NCBI GenBank assembly: GCA_947627285.1
Contig: CANQVL010000014.1
Location: forward strand, 1 to 50,796
From: an uncultured Oscillospiraceae bacterium
Lineage (GTDB): Bacteria > Bacillota > Clostridia > Oscillospirales > Oscillospiraceae
Length of the DNA: 50,796 nucleotides
Direction: 5' to 3'
Shown here: positions 26,632-35,497 of the stretch, one piece after another
How positions within the stretch are numbered: position 1 is the first letter of the stretch
Layout of the letters: each line of letters opens with the position of its first letter
The notes under the pieces: generated by a model
The model's input: the letters and a program-made list of their open reading frames with translations, nothing else
The model's database searches: none
Told to the model about the DNA's origin: nothing
Position numbers and translations under genes: made by a program

Positions 26632-26664
26632 ATAAGCGGCAACAATCAGTTGCCGCTTATTTTC
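26632..26664 (+). terminator. rho-independent terminator after ispH-rpsA
   Basis: ATAAGCGGCAA at 26632-26642 pairs perfectly with TTGCCGCTTAT at 26650-26660 around a 7-base loop, followed by a short T run. It lies 13 bases after the stop. Confidence 0.85.
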
Positions 26665-26714
26665 AACGGCTTGTCTGCATATACTTGACTGATACCGTAC
26701 CGAGGTGAACACAT

Positions 26715-27461
26715 ATGGGAGTTAAGAGGATATTGGCAAGGGCTTTGGGCAGGGCGGTGACCTGGAACAAGCTTCCCTTCGGCACAGCCGTCGTCGCCGC
26801 CGCCGGCGCCTCACAGCGCATGGACGGGGAGGACAAGATTCTCGCGGACCTCAACGGCCTGCCCGTTTTGGGCTGGTCGCTCCTTGAGCTTCAAAGGTGC
26901 CCCAACGTCCATGAGATAATCGTCGTGACGCGGGAGGACGCCATCGTCCCCACAGCTGACCTTTGCGCCGAGCTGGAGATAAGCAAGGCGACAAAGATAC
27001 TCTGCGGCGGCGAGGACAGGCTCGATTCCGTCCTCGTCGGCGTAAACGAGGCCAGCCGCGACGCTGAATACATCGCCGTGCACGACGGCGCAAGGCCCCT
27101 GGTGACACAGGAGATAATCGTTGACGCCTTTCGCAAGGCGTACAAATACACCGCCGCCGCCCCCGCCGTATCAGTAAACGACACCGTTAAGACCGGTGCC
27201 GGCGGTTTCGTCACCGGCACACCCGACCGCTCGACGCTCTTTGCTGTCCAGACCCCGCAGGTCTTCCGCGCGGATATTCTCAAGGCGGCGCTTTTCAACG
27301 CGAAGCAGAAGGGCATTTCAATTACCGACGACTGCGGCGCGGTGGAGGCCATCGGCGTAAGACCCGCCCTGAGCCTGGGCTCCTTCGAGAACATAAAGCT
27401 CACAAGACCCGTTGACCTGGCTTTGGCCCGCGCCATACTGGAAGCGAGGGACGCAAAATGA
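26715..27461 (+). CDS. ispD: 2-C-methyl-D-erythritol 4-phosphate cytidylyltransferase
   Basis: A MEP-pathway enzyme of 248 residues that adds CMP to methylerythritol phosphate. The nucleotide-binding motif is AAAGASQRMDGEDK, with VHDGARPLV, TPDRSTLFAVQTPQVF and TDDCGAVEA downstream. About 22 residues precede the usual start of the fold; GAGGTGAAC before ATG 26715 supports the longer form. ispF follows with a four-base overlap. IspH, a later enzyme of the same pathway, is encoded just upstream. Confidence 0.95.
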   Translation: MGVKRILARALGRAVTWNKLPFGTAVVAAAGASQRMDGEDKILADLNGLPVLGWSLLELQRCPNVHEIIVVTREDAIVPTADLCAELEISKATKILCGGEDRLDSVLVGVNEASRDAEYIAVHDGARPLVTQEIIVDAFRKAYKYTAAAPAVSVNDTVKTGAGGFVTGTPDRSTLFAVQTPQVFRADILKAALFNAKQKGISITDDCGAVEAIGVRPALSLGSFENIKLTRPVDLALARAILEARDAK

Positions 27462-27949
27462 GGATAGGTCACGGCTATGACGTCCACCGCCTCGTCCCTG
27501 ACAGAAAACTGGTGCTGTGCGGCGTGGATATACCCTGTGAAAAGGGGCTCCTGGGCCATTCCGACGCCGACGCCGCCGTCCACGCCCTCATGGACGCCCT
27601 ACTGGGAGCGGCGGCGCTGGGCGACATCGGCAGGCTTTTCCCGGACACCGACCCCAAATATTCCGGCATAAGCAGTCTCACCCTCCTTGACAGCGTGATG
27701 GAGCTCCTCAATTCCAAAGGCTTTTCCGTTGGCAACGCCGATATTACCGTAATCGCCCAGTCGCCCAAGCTCTCCGGTCGCATAGACGAGATGCGCTCCG
27801 TTCTTGCCCGCCATCTGCGCGTCACCTCCGATCGGGTGAACGTCAAGGCCACCACCGAGGAGGGGCTGGGGCAGGTGAGCACCCAGGGCATCGCCGCCCA
27901 CGCCGTGGTGCTTCTTGAAGAGAAAAGGAACAGAGCTGTAAACCTTTAA
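27458..27949 (+). CDS. ispF: 2-C-methyl-D-erythritol 2,4-cyclodiphosphate synthase
   Basis: A zinc enzyme of 163 residues that forms the cyclic diphosphate after IspD and IspE. The N-terminal RIGHGYDVHRL holds the metal ligands Asp and His. LLGHSDADAAVHALMDALLGAAALGDIG and FPDTDPKY complete the active site, and KATTEEGLG is the C-terminal signature. Its start overlaps ispD as ATGA, so the two are coupled. ispE is not in the window. Confidence 0.97.
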   Translation: MRIGHGYDVHRLVPDRKLVLCGVDIPCEKGLLGHSDADAAVHALMDALLGAAALGDIGRLFPDTDPKYSGISSLTLLDSVMELLNSKGFSVGNADITVIAQSPKLSGRIDEMRSVLARHLRVTSDRVNVKATTEEGLGQVSTQGIAAHAVVLLEEKRNRAVNL

Positions 27950-28023
27950 ACTTTTATCTCCTTCCGGCATAGTATGTGTTGACCGGTCGCCGGTCACCAT
28001 ACTTCCGGGAGGAATCTCATTAT

Positions 28024-28278
28024 ATGGACAGCTATTACCTCACCTGCCGCTCCCTGACCTACGCCCAGAGGGTATCACGGGTCCTGACAGCGGCAAGGAT
28101 ACGAAATATCATAGTCCGCACGCCTCAGAAAATGTCCGCGGAGGGGTGCGGCTACGCCATAAGAGTTTCGCCGTCGTCCTACGCCGACGCCATGAACGCC
28201 CTTCAAAGCGCCGCCCTGCCGCCCAAGCGGGTCTACCGGATGTCCGCCGGCGGCCTTTTTGAGGAGGTGCGGCGTTGA
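28024..28278 (+). CDS. DUF3343 protein
   Basis: A small protein of 84 residues with the DUF3343 pattern: YYLTCRSLTYAQRVSRVLTAARI near the start and CGYAIRVSPSSYADAMNAL in the middle. GGGAGG lies twelve bases before the ATG. It overlaps the following cysteine desulfurase gene as TTGA. DUF3343 proteins often sit beside class V aminotransferases or sulfur/selenium carrier genes, so a role as a sulfur-transfer partner is inferred. Two cysteines (in LTCRS and GCGY) are candidate thiol sites. Confidence 0.85.
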   Translation: MDSYYLTCRSLTYAQRVSRVLTAARIRNIIVRTPQKMSAEGCGYAIRVSPSSYADAMNALQSAALPPKRVYRMSAGGLFEEVRR

Positions 28279-29402
28279 TATATCTTGACGCGGCGGCGAC
28301 CTCCTTCCAAAAGCCCGCCTCGGTGGAAAAGGCTGTGCTCCAGGCGCTCCGCTCATATTCAAGCCCCGGCAGGGGAGGGCATAAATACGCCATGGCAGCC
28401 GCCGAAAAGCTCTATGAGCTTCGCGAGAGGGCGGCGCGGCTTTTCAACGTCGCCGATGTGGAGCGCGTCGCCGTCACCTTCAACGCCACCCACGGGCTGA
28501 ACATAGCCATCAGAAGCCTTGTGCCACCCGGCGGCAGGGCGGTGATCTCTGGCTACGAGCACAACTCCGTGCTCCGCCCGCTCCACGCCCTGGGCGCGGA
28601 TATAACCGTCGCCGACTGCCCCGTTTTCGACTACGCCGCCGCGATACGCGCCTTCGACCGCGCCACGGCGCCCCGCCCGGACGCGGTGATAATAAACCAC
28701 GTCTCCAACGTCTTCGGCTTTGAGCTTCCCGTCTGTGAGGTCGCGGAGCTTTGCCGCGTCCGGGGCATTCCCCTTATCGTGGACGCCTCCCAGTCCGCGG
28801 GAGTGCTGGAGGTGGACGCCGAAGGGCTGGGCGCGGACTTCATCGCCATGCCGGGACATAAGGGCCTGTACGGTCCCCAAGGGACGGGGCTCCTCATCGC
28901 CTCGGACAAAGCCCGCCCGCTCCTCTACGGCGGCAGCGGAAGCGATTCCAAAAGCCCCGATATGCCCCCGTACCTCCCGGATATGCTGGAGGCAGGCACC
29001 CACAACATGCCGGGCATCGCCGGCCTTTGCGCGGGGCTCGCCTTCGTGGAAAAAACCGGAACGGACAAGATCGCCGCCCACGAAAGGGCCCTTGCCGCCG
29101 GCTTGATCCGGGGACTTCGCTCCATTCGCGGCGTGCGTGTCTTCGCCGCGCCGGATATGGAGCACCAGACCGGCGTCGTCTCCTTTGAGCTTGACGCCAT
29201 GGGCTCCGAGGAGGCGGCAGGCAAGCTTGCGGACCTGGGCTTTGCCCTTAGAGCCGGCCTCCACTGCGCGCCCCTGGCGCACAGGACCGTGGGGACGGCG
29301 GAAAGGGGAACGGTCCGCGCCAGCGTATCCGCCTTCAACACAGAGCGTGAGATCGGCTCGTTCCTCGACGCCGTAGAACTTACAGCGCGCGGCGCCCAAT
29401 AA
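28275..29402 (+). CDS. cysteine desulfurase family protein (class V aminotransferase, TIGR01977 type)
   Basis: A pyridoxal phosphate protein of 375 residues. It starts at TTG 28275 with GAGGAGGTG upstream and reads MIYLDAAATSFQKPASV. The cofactor lysine is in MPGHKGLYGPQGTG; VDASQSAGVLEVD binds the ring, and the C-terminal loop LRAGLHCAPLAHRTVG contains the likely catalytic cysteine. The family removes sulfur (or selenium) from cysteine for cofactor or tRNA use. IscU or SufU partners are absent nearby; DUF3343 is the only coupled gene. Confidence 0.9.
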   Translation: MIYLDAAATSFQKPASVEKAVLQALRSYSSPGRGGHKYAMAAAEKLYELRERAARLFNVADVERVAVTFNATHGLNIAIRSLVPPGGRAVISGYEHNSVLRPLHALGADITVADCPVFDYAAAIRAFDRATAPRPDAVIINHVSNVFGFELPVCEVAELCRVRGIPLIVDASQSAGVLEVDAEGLGADFIAMPGHKGLYGPQGTGLLIASDKARPLLYGGSGSDSKSPDMPPYLPDMLEAGTHNMPGIAGLCAGLAFVEKTGTDKIAAHERALAAGLIRGLRSIRGVRVFAAPDMEHQTGVVSFELDAMGSEEAAGKLADLGFALRAGLHCAPLAHRTVGTAERGTVRASVSAFNTEREIGSFLDAVELTARGAQ

Positions 29403-29451
29403 GCCCGCGCCGCTTTTTCTTTTTCTTTTTGCGAGTTCATAAAATATTTAT

Positions 29452-29480
29452 TGCCAAAGAACGCCTTTAGTAGTATAATG
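29452..29480 (+). promoter_or_regulatory. sigma-A promoter for cdaA
   Basis: TTGCCA at 29452-29457 and a perfect TATAAT at 29475-29480 are separated by 17 bases. The predicted start near 29487 gives a leader of about 50 bases. Confidence 0.85.
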
Positions 29481-29535
29481 GTAATTTAGAAAAATGTGTT
29501 CCCCGGTGGGGACCGGCTTGGAAGGCGGTGCTGCT

Positions 29536-30414
29536 ATGGAAGGATTCAACGGGCTTTTGAGCGACCTTCTCAATGTGCTCCAGAATTTCATACAGACGGT
29601 GAGGATATGGGACGTGCTGGACATGGCGATAGTTTCGTTCCTCATCTACAAGCTCATCACGTTCTTCTCCAAGAGCAACTCCATGAACGTCGTCAAGGGC
29701 ATACTCCTCCTTGTGGCGGTCATGGTCCTCGCCACCTTCGCCGACCTCCCCGTGGTCAAGTACCTTCTTGGCAACACCTTTGAAATGGGCCTTATCATCG
29801 TCATAGTCCTCTTTCAGCCGGAGATACGCCGTATTCTGGAGCAGGTTGGCGGCAGTATCAAGGACATATTCGGTCACCCGGTAAAGCTCAAGAACATAGA
29901 AAACGCCATAGACCAGACTGTCCTCGCCTGCACGGATATGTCCCGCTCCCGCACCGGGGCGCTTCTGGTTTTTGAACGCAGTATGAACCTTGAATCGTAC
30001 ATCAAGACCGGGACGATAGTTGACGCGTCCCCGGCGGCGGAGCTTTTAAAGAACCTCTTTTTCGACAAGGCGCCCCTTCACGACGGCGCGGTGATCATAA
30101 GGAACGGTCGCATAGCCGGCGCCGCCTGTATGCTCCCTCTCTCCGGCAACTCCAATATAAGCCGGGACCTGGGTATGCGCCACAGGGCCGGCATCGGCAT
30201 GAGCGAGCGTTCCGACGCCGTGGTTTGCATCGTCTCCGAGGAGACGGGCGACATATCCGTCGCCATCGAGGGTATCCTCAAAAGGGGCCTCTCGCCCGCG
30301 ACGTTTGAAAAGATGCTTCGCATGGAGCTCATGCCCCAGGAGCAGGAAAACAGGGGCTTCTTCGCCCGCCTGCGGGACAAATTCACCGCAAAGCGCGGAA
30401 AGGCAGGTGAGTGA
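29536..30414 (+). CDS. cdaA: diadenylate cyclase CdaA
   Basis: A membrane-bound enzyme of 292 residues that makes cyclic di-AMP from two ATP. Three hydrophobic segments lie at about residues 25-95. The catalytic domain has D183-G-A185 in PLHDGAVII and R215-H-R217 in GMRHRAGIG, the hallmark DAC motifs. ATG at 29536 is used, with GGAAGG upstream; 29494 has no ribosome site. cdaR follows with coupling. Cyclic di-AMP controls potassium, osmotic balance and cell wall in Firmicutes. GlmM, often the third gene, is not here. Confidence 0.96.
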   Translation: MEGFNGLLSDLLNVLQNFIQTVRIWDVLDMAIVSFLIYKLITFFSKSNSMNVVKGILLLVAVMVLATFADLPVVKYLLGNTFEMGLIIVIVLFQPEIRRILEQVGGSIKDIFGHPVKLKNIENAIDQTVLACTDMSRSRTGALLVFERSMNLESYIKTGTIVDASPAAELLKNLFFDKAPLHDGAVIIRNGRIAGAACMLPLSGNSNISRDLGMRHRAGIGMSERSDAVVCIVSEETGDISVAIEGILKRGLSPATFEKMLRMELMPQEQENRGFFARLRDKFTAKRGKAGE

Positions 30415-30416
30415 GC

Positions 30417-31694
30417 ATGTCCGAAAAAAAGCAGGGGGGAGTACGCAAGGTCCTCTACATGGTATTTTCCGTCATCGTCGCTGTGATCCTCTGGACATAC
30501 GTGGTGTATGTTGACAACCCCACCGTGGGCAGCCCGATAACCGTCTCCGGGATCCAGGTGGAATTTACCGGCGAGGAGACCCTGCGCGACAACGGCTATA
30601 TCGTCTCCGACATCGACGTGCGCCGCCTCAACATAGCCTTCGGCGGACGTATCCGCGAGGTGACACAGCTTTCAAGGGAAAATGTCCGCGCCGTCGTGGA
30701 CCTGACCGACATCTTCAATTACACCTCTCCCACCGGCACCCACTCCCTGAATTATGAGCTGGTTTACGACACAAGGGCGTCCTCCATAACCGTGGAAAGC
30801 GCGTCCCGAACCGTAATCGAGGTCACCGTGGAGCGCATGGTCACCCAGACTATCCTTTTACAGCCCGTTTACAACGGCTCCATCGCCGAAAACTATATGG
30901 CGGGCACACTCTCGCTCAACCGCGACACCGTGGAAATATCCGGCACCGAGAGCGCCATCGCCAATATCGACAGGGCGACGGTCACCTTGAAGCGCGACAA
31001 TTTGAGCGAGACGGTGACCCAGGAGGAGAACATCGAGCTCTACGACGCCGAGGGCAATCTTATCAACATGGAGGAGGCCGGGCTCACCTTCGTCAATTCC
31101 AACGGCAAGGCGATGATAACCCAGACGGTCCTCATGATAAAGGACGTGCCCGTGAGGATCGACATCGTGGAGGGCGTCACCGCCACCGACGCCAACACGC
31201 GCATAAGCTACTCCGTCCCCTATATCACCCTCTCGGGCGACCCGGAGATACTTGAGGACTACAACGAGATAAACCTGGGTACGGTGGACCTGAAGAGCTT
31301 TGCCACCACCTGGGAGGAGGAGTGCCAGGTCCGTATCCCCAACAACACCACCAACGAGAGCAACGTGTCATTTGTCACCGTGACCATCACCGTGGCAAAC
31401 GTGGCGACAAGGCGCCTTTCCGCCGGGAACATCACCTACCGCAACGCCTCCGACAACGACGTGGTGTCCATCATCACCCAGAGCCTTGATATAACCCTTC
31501 GCGGTCTGAATGAGGAGGAGCTTCAGGCGGTCACGTCGGACTATATCCGCATCGTGGCGGACCTCTCGGACTACGCCGGCACCAGGGGCACCTGCCAGGT
31601 CCCGGCAAGGGTATACGTTGACGGCTTCTCCGATGTGGAGGCGGTAGGCGACTACAAGGTCACCGTCATTATCGCCGACGCCTCAGCCCAGTAA
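30417..31694 (+). CDS. cdaR: YbbR-domain protein CdaR
   Basis: A protein of 425 residues that regulates CdaA at the membrane. One N-terminal membrane helix (about residues 10-32) is followed by an extracytoplasmic part made of repeated YbbR domains; repeats are recognisable near VSGIQVEFTGEETL, VTVERMVTQTILLQPVYNGSIAENY and VPVRIDIVEGVTA. ATG at 30417 has AGGTGAG upstream, and the gene follows cdaA by two bases. The length and domain order match CdaR. Confidence 0.92.
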   Translation: MSEKKQGGVRKVLYMVFSVIVAVILWTYVVYVDNPTVGSPITVSGIQVEFTGEETLRDNGYIVSDIDVRRLNIAFGGRIREVTQLSRENVRAVVDLTDIFNYTSPTGTHSLNYELVYDTRASSITVESASRTVIEVTVERMVTQTILLQPVYNGSIAENYMAGTLSLNRDTVEISGTESAIANIDRATVTLKRDNLSETVTQEENIELYDAEGNLINMEEAGLTFVNSNGKAMITQTVLMIKDVPVRIDIVEGVTATDANTRISYSVPYITLSGDPEILEDYNEINLGTVDLKSFATTWEEECQVRIPNNTTNESNVSFVTVTITVANVATRRLSAGNITYRNASDNDVVSIITQSLDITLRGLNEEELQAVTSDYIRIVADLSDYAGTRGTCQVPARVYVDGFSDVEAVGDYKVTVIIADASAQ

Positions 31695-31697
31695 GCC

Positions 31698-32609
31698 ATG
31701 TTCGGATACGTCCGGCCATGCGCCGAGGAGCTGAAGGTAAAGGAGTTTGAGCGCTTCCGCGCCTGCTATTGCGGCCTTTGCCACGAGCTGGGCAGGGAGT
31801 ACGGCATCCCCGGCAGGAGCATACTCAACTATGATTTCGTGTTTCTCACAATGCTCCTTTGGGGCGGCAGGGAGACGTGCGATTACACCTTCCGCCGCTG
31901 TCTCCCGGGCCTTTTCCGAAGGCGCTGCGTCTGCCAAAGGGCACAGCCCCTCACCGTCAGCGCCGGATACAGCGTCATTTTGGCGTATTGGAAGGCACGG
32001 GACAACGAGGACGACAGCAGGGGAGCGAAGCGCCTCGCCGCCCGTGCCGTGAGGCTGTTCCTCACGCGGGGCTATAAAAAGGCGGCGGGGAAATACCCGG
32101 ATTTTGACAAAAGCGTCAGCTCGCGCCTTGCTGAGCTTCGCGAGCTTGAGCGGGACGGGGAGAGGAGCCTTGACCGCTCGGCGGACAAGTTCGCCGCGCT
32201 TCTCGCCTCGGCGTCCGACGCGGCGGAGGAGAGCTGCCGGCAGCCGCTCAAAAGCCTTCTCTACCACGTGGGCAGGATAATCTATATCGCCGACGCCTGG
32301 GCGGACCTTGAAAGCGACCTGAAGGATCGGCGATACAACCCCGTCGCCGCCAGGTTTTCCCTCACCTCCCCACAGGCGCCGGAGGAGATACGCGAGAGCG
32401 TGCGCGAGACATTGATGGGCTCTGTAAGCCTTGCCGTCGCCGCTTTCAACCTTCTCCCCGTGAGCTATTGGACACCGGTGACCGAGAACATCGTCGCCGT
32501 TGGAATCCCCAAAATGATAAACGACGTGCTGGCGGGCACCTTCAAAGCCGCCGGCAGAGGAATCCCCAAACGCCCGTCAAATACGGGCAGAACGGAGACA
32601 TTGAAATGA
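31698..32609 (+). CDS. DUF5685 family protein
   Basis: A protein of 303 residues. The N-terminus MFGYVRPCAEELKVKEFERFRACYCGLCHELG is typical of this family when read across its first 32 positions; the clustered cysteines near residues 23-28 and another group (C-D-Y, R-R-C, R-C-V-C) at about 57-77 suggest metal binding. The rest is helical without membrane segments. It starts three bases after cdaR and overlaps the dnaJ-like gene as ATGA. Its function is unknown; the context with CdaR and a J-domain protein hints at a membrane-proximal or protein-handling role, but this is only inference. Confidence 0.82.
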   Translation: MFGYVRPCAEELKVKEFERFRACYCGLCHELGREYGIPGRSILNYDFVFLTMLLWGGRETCDYTFRRCLPGLFRRRCVCQRAQPLTVSAGYSVILAYWKARDNEDDSRGAKRLAARAVRLFLTRGYKKAAGKYPDFDKSVSSRLAELRELERDGERSLDRSADKFAALLASASDAAEESCRQPLKSLLYHVGRIIYIADAWADLESDLKDRRYNPVAARFSLTSPQAPEEIRESVRETLMGSVSLAVAAFNLLPVSYWTPVTENIVAVGIPKMINDVLAGTFKAAGRGIPKRPSNTGRTETLK

Positions 32610-33226
32610 CAGATCCCTACAAGGTGCTGGGCGTGAGCCCCAGCGCCACAGACGATGAAGTAAAAAAGGCGTACCGGGAGCTTGCCAAGAAGTACCACCC
32701 GGACAACTACGCGGACAACCCCCTGGCTGACCTTGCCCAGGAGAAGATGAAGGAGATAAACGAGGCGTATGACACCATCACCCGCGCCCGCAAATCCGGC
32801 GGCTCCGCGGGCGGGTACTCCGGCGGCTACTCCCAGGGCTACGGCGGCTCCGCGTACCAGAGCTCCGGCTACCAAAGCTCAGGGACAAGCTATGCCCAGA
32901 TACGCCAGGCGATAAACTCCGGCAACCTCCAGTACGCCGAACAGCTTCTTGACGCCTGCCCCGCAAGGGACGCCGAGTGGAACTTCCTCATGGGCAGTCT
33001 ATATTACCGCAAGGGCTGGCTTGACGACGCCAGGAGCTTTTTCCAGCGCGCCGTGGGAATGGACCCGACCAACGGCGAGTACCGCCAGGCGCTGAGCATG
33101 GTCAGCGGGGCCAACTCCCCCTACCGTCAGACGGGCTACGGCCCCCCGGCCCAGGGCAGCTGCGATATGTGCGATATGTGCACCACAATGATGTGCATGA
33201 ATATGCTCTGCGGCGGCTGCCGCTAA
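32606..33226 (+). CDS. small J-domain protein with TPR-like part and Cys/Met-rich tail
   Basis: A protein of 206 residues. The J domain covers residues 1-65, with YKVLGVSPSATDDEVKKAYRELAKKYHPD (HPD at about 31-33) read as its helices I-III. A Gly/Ser/Tyr-rich linker follows at about residues 68-95. A TPR-like helical repeat reads WNFLMGSLYYRKGWLDDARSF. The last 21 residues contain six cysteines and six methionines, suggesting metal binding. It probably recruits DnaK to particular clients. It overlaps DUF5685 by four bases. It lacks the zinc-finger domain of true DnaJ. Confidence 0.9.
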   Translation: MTDPYKVLGVSPSATDDEVKKAYRELAKKYHPDNYADNPLADLAQEKMKEINEAYDTITRARKSGGSAGGYSGGYSQGYGGSAYQSSGYQSSGTSYAQIRQAINSGNLQYAEQLLDACPARDAEWNFLMGSLYYRKGWLDDARSFFQRAVGMDPTNGEYRQALSMVSGANSPYRQTGYGPPAQGSCDMCDMCTTMMCMNMLCGGCR

Positions 33227-33230
33227 GACC

Positions 33231-33746
33231 ATGAGGGAGAAAAAAACCGCCCGCCGCGTGGCGTTCACGGCTGTATTTACGGCGCTTTCAACAGCATTTC
33301 TATACCTCGCCGCCGTCCTCCCCACGGGTCAGCTGGGCTTTTTGGGCGTCAGCGCCCTGTGCGGCATCGCCGCCGTGGTGGAGTACGGCATACCTGGCGG
33401 CGTCTTCATCTGGGCGGGAACATCAGTCCTCGGCTTTATCCTCTCGCCCTCAAAGGTCCTCGCCGGCGTCTACGCCGTCTTCTTCGGACCCTACCCTGTG
33501 GTCAAGGCCTTCGCGGAGCGGCGCGGCAGGATATCGGAGTGGGTCATAAAGCTTGTCTTCTTAAACGCCGCCCTCTCCGTGTGCGTCTTCGCCTTTAAGA
33601 CCGCCATGTTCACCTTCTCCGGCAAGGCGCTGTCCGTCCCCGTGCTGTATATCGCCGGCAACGCGGTATTTGCCGTATTCGACGTCGCCGTAAGCCGCGC
33701 CACGGGCTTTTATATGTCAAAAATACACCCGAAAATCCACAAGTGA
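33231..33746 (+). CDS. multi-pass membrane protein, ECF transporter S-component-like
   Basis: A hydrophobic protein of 171 residues with five or six membrane segments. A basic N-terminus MREKKTARRVAFTAVFTAL resembles substrate-binding (S) components of energy-coupling-factor vitamin transporters, but no ligand-specific motif is recognised. It begins five bases after the J-domain gene, with a weak ribosome site. No ECF ATPase genes are nearby. The call is uncertain; an uncharacterised membrane protein is the safe description. Confidence 0.75.
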   Translation: MREKKTARRVAFTAVFTALSTAFLYLAAVLPTGQLGFLGVSALCGIAAVVEYGIPGGVFIWAGTSVLGFILSPSKVLAGVYAVFFGPYPVVKAFAERRGRISEWVIKLVFLNAALSVCVFAFKTAMFTFSGKALSVPVLYIAGNAVFAVFDVAVSRATGFYMSKIHPKIHK

Positions 33747-33755
33747 GGTCAGAGT

Positions 33756-34634
33756 ATGATAAAGAGCATGACCGGCTACGGTTCCGCCAAGGGCGCCTCC
33801 GAAAAGCTGGAAATAACCGTGGAGCTCAGGTCGGTGAACAACCGCTTTCTCGACTGCTCCGTAAAGCTCCCCAGGGTCTACACCTGCCTGGAGGACGGGA
33901 TAAAGTCCCGCGTGGGAAAGGCGATCTCCCGGGGAAAGGTGGACGTTTTCATCACCGTTGACGCGTCCAAGGCGGAGGACACCGTCATCCGGGTCAACGT
34001 CCCCGTGGCGCAAAGCTATATGGCGGCGCTCACGGAGCTTTCGGAGCGCTTCGGCGTCCCCAACGACGCCACCGCTATGGGGCTTGCCCGTATGCAGGAC
34101 GTGCTCACCGTCACCCGCGCCGAGACCGATGTGGAGCAGCTGGGGCGCGACATTGACGAAATTCTCTCCCGCGCCCTGGAGGACTTCGGCTCCATGCGCG
34201 AGCGCGAGGGCAAAAGGCTCTATGACGACATATCCTCCCGCGCCGACGAGGTGGAGCGCCTTGTGGGGCTTGCGGAGGAGCGCTCTCCCCAGACGGTCGA
34301 TGAGTACCGCCGGCGCCTTGAGGCGAGGCTCAGGGAGCTTTTGGAGGGTGCCGCCCCGGACGAGGCGCGTGTGGTGACGGAGGCCGCCATATTCGCGGAC
34401 AAGACAGCCGTTGCGGAGGAGACAGTCAGGCTCAGGAGCCACCTTTCACAGCTGAGGGAGCTCATCAAAAGCTCCGAGCCCGTGGGCAGGAAGCTGGACT
34501 TCCTCGTCCAGGAGTTCAACCGCGAGGCGAACACCATCGGCTCCAAGGGAAGCGACGTTCAGATGGCGCGTATCGTGGTGGACCTTAAGTCCGAGATTGA
34601 AAAGATACGCGAGCAGATACAAAACGTGGAGTGA
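33756..34634 (+). CDS. yicC: YicC family endoribonuclease
   Basis: A protein of 292 residues beginning MIKSMTGYGSAKG, the family signature, with VELRSVNNRFLDCSVKLP next. The C-terminal DUF1732 portion reads GRKLDFLVQEFNREANTIGSKG. The family has been shown to cut RNA in Firmicutes and E. coli. It starts the conserved run yicC-remA-gmk-rpoZ-priA. GAGGTCAG lies before the ATG. No promoter is obvious in the nine-base gap, so it may be read from upstream. Confidence 0.95.
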   Translation: MIKSMTGYGSAKGASEKLEITVELRSVNNRFLDCSVKLPRVYTCLEDGIKSRVGKAISRGKVDVFITVDASKAEDTVIRVNVPVAQSYMAALTELSERFGVPNDATAMGLARMQDVLTVTRAETDVEQLGRDIDEILSRALEDFGSMREREGKRLYDDISSRADEVERLVGLAEERSPQTVDEYRRRLEARLRELLEGAAPDEARVVTEAAIFADKTAVAEETVRLRSHLSQLRELIKSSEPVGRKLDFLVQEFNREANTIGSKGSDVQMARIVVDLKSEIEKIREQIQNVE

Positions 34635-34640
34635 TAATTT

Positions 34641-34928
34641 ATGCGTCTTATAAATATCGGCTTTGGCAACATGGTCTCGGCGTCGCGGATAATCGCCGTG
34701 GTGAGCCCCGACTCAGCGCCAATAAAGAGAATAATCACCGACGCCCGGGACCGGGGCAGTCTCATCGACGCCACCTACGGACGCCGCACACGTGCCGTGG
34801 TGATATGCGACAGCGGTCACGTTGTGCTCTCCGCCATCCAGCCCGAGACAGTCTCAGGGCGGCTGTCCGGCAAGCCGGACAGGGAGGACGAGCTTTTGGA
34901 GGAGGACGGCGATGGCAAGCAGGGGTAA
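34641..34928 (+). CDS. remA: RemA/DUF370 family regulator
   Basis: A protein of 95 residues with the RemA pattern [20 protein letters not shown], then [29 protein letters not shown]. In Bacillus RemA is a DNA-binding activator of biofilm matrix and osmoprotection genes. The C-terminal ten or so residues are acidic and exceed the usual length slightly. It lies between yicC and gmk and overlaps gmk by 17 bases, a standard Firmicutes arrangement. Confidence 0.95.
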   Translation: MRLINIGFGNMVSASRIIAVVSPDSAPIKRIITDARDRGSLIDATYGRRTRAVVICDSGHVVLSAIQPETVSGRLSGKPDREDELLEEDGDGKQG

Positions 34929-35481
34929 GGCGTTCATAATCTCCGGTCCCTCCGGCTCCGGCAAAAGCACGGTCCTGCGGGAGGTATTCAAAACATACAA
35001 AAACTACTATTTCTCCGTATCCGCCACCACCAGAGCCCCGCGCCCCGGCGAGACGGACGGCGTGGAATATTGGTTCATCACCGGTGAAAAATTCGACGAG
35101 ATGGTGGAGAACGACGCGTTTCTCGAGCACGCCCGCTTCGCCAAATGCTCCTACGGCACCCCCAGGGGACCGGTGGAGGAGAAGCTTTCCCGTGGCGTTG
35201 ACGTCTTTCTGGACATCGAGGTCCAGGGCGCGGCGCAGGTGAAGGCGAAAATGCCGGAGGCCGTGTCCGTCTTCATCAAGCCCCCCAGCTTTGAGGAGCT
35301 GGAGCGCCGTCTGCGGGGGAGGTCCACCGAGAGCGAGGAGAAGATCGCCCTGCGGCTTGAAACTGCCAAAAAGGAGCTCCTTGAGGCGGAGCACTACGAC
35401 TACGTGGTGATAAACGACAACTACGTTGACGCCGCCCGGAGGCTTTTGGATATAATAAACACCGAAAAAGGGAAAAACTGA
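34912..35481 (+). CDS. gmk: guanylate kinase
   Basis: An enzyme of 189 residues that converts GMP to GDP. The P-loop is [14 protein letters not shown] near residue 10. [20 protein letters not shown] binds GMP, and [12 protein letters not shown] follows. ATG at 34912 lies within remA, with GGAGGACGG upstream. The next gene is rpoZ, as expected. Confidence 0.97.
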   Translation: MASRGKAFIISGPSGSGKSTVLREVFKTYKNYYFSVSATTRAPRPGETDGVEYWFITGEKFDEMVENDAFLEHARFAKCSYGTPRGPVEEKLSRGVDVFLDIEVQGAAQVKAKMPEAVSVFIKPPSFEELERRLRGRSTESEEKIALRLETAKKELLEAEHYDYVVINDNYVDAARRLLDIINTEKGKN

Positions 35482-35497
35482 AAGGAAGTCATAAACC

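Noticed and set aside
28024-29402. A selenium-specific role with selenocysteine for the DUF3343/desulfurase pair
   Set aside because: No in-frame TGA interrupts either gene and no sel genes are in the window.
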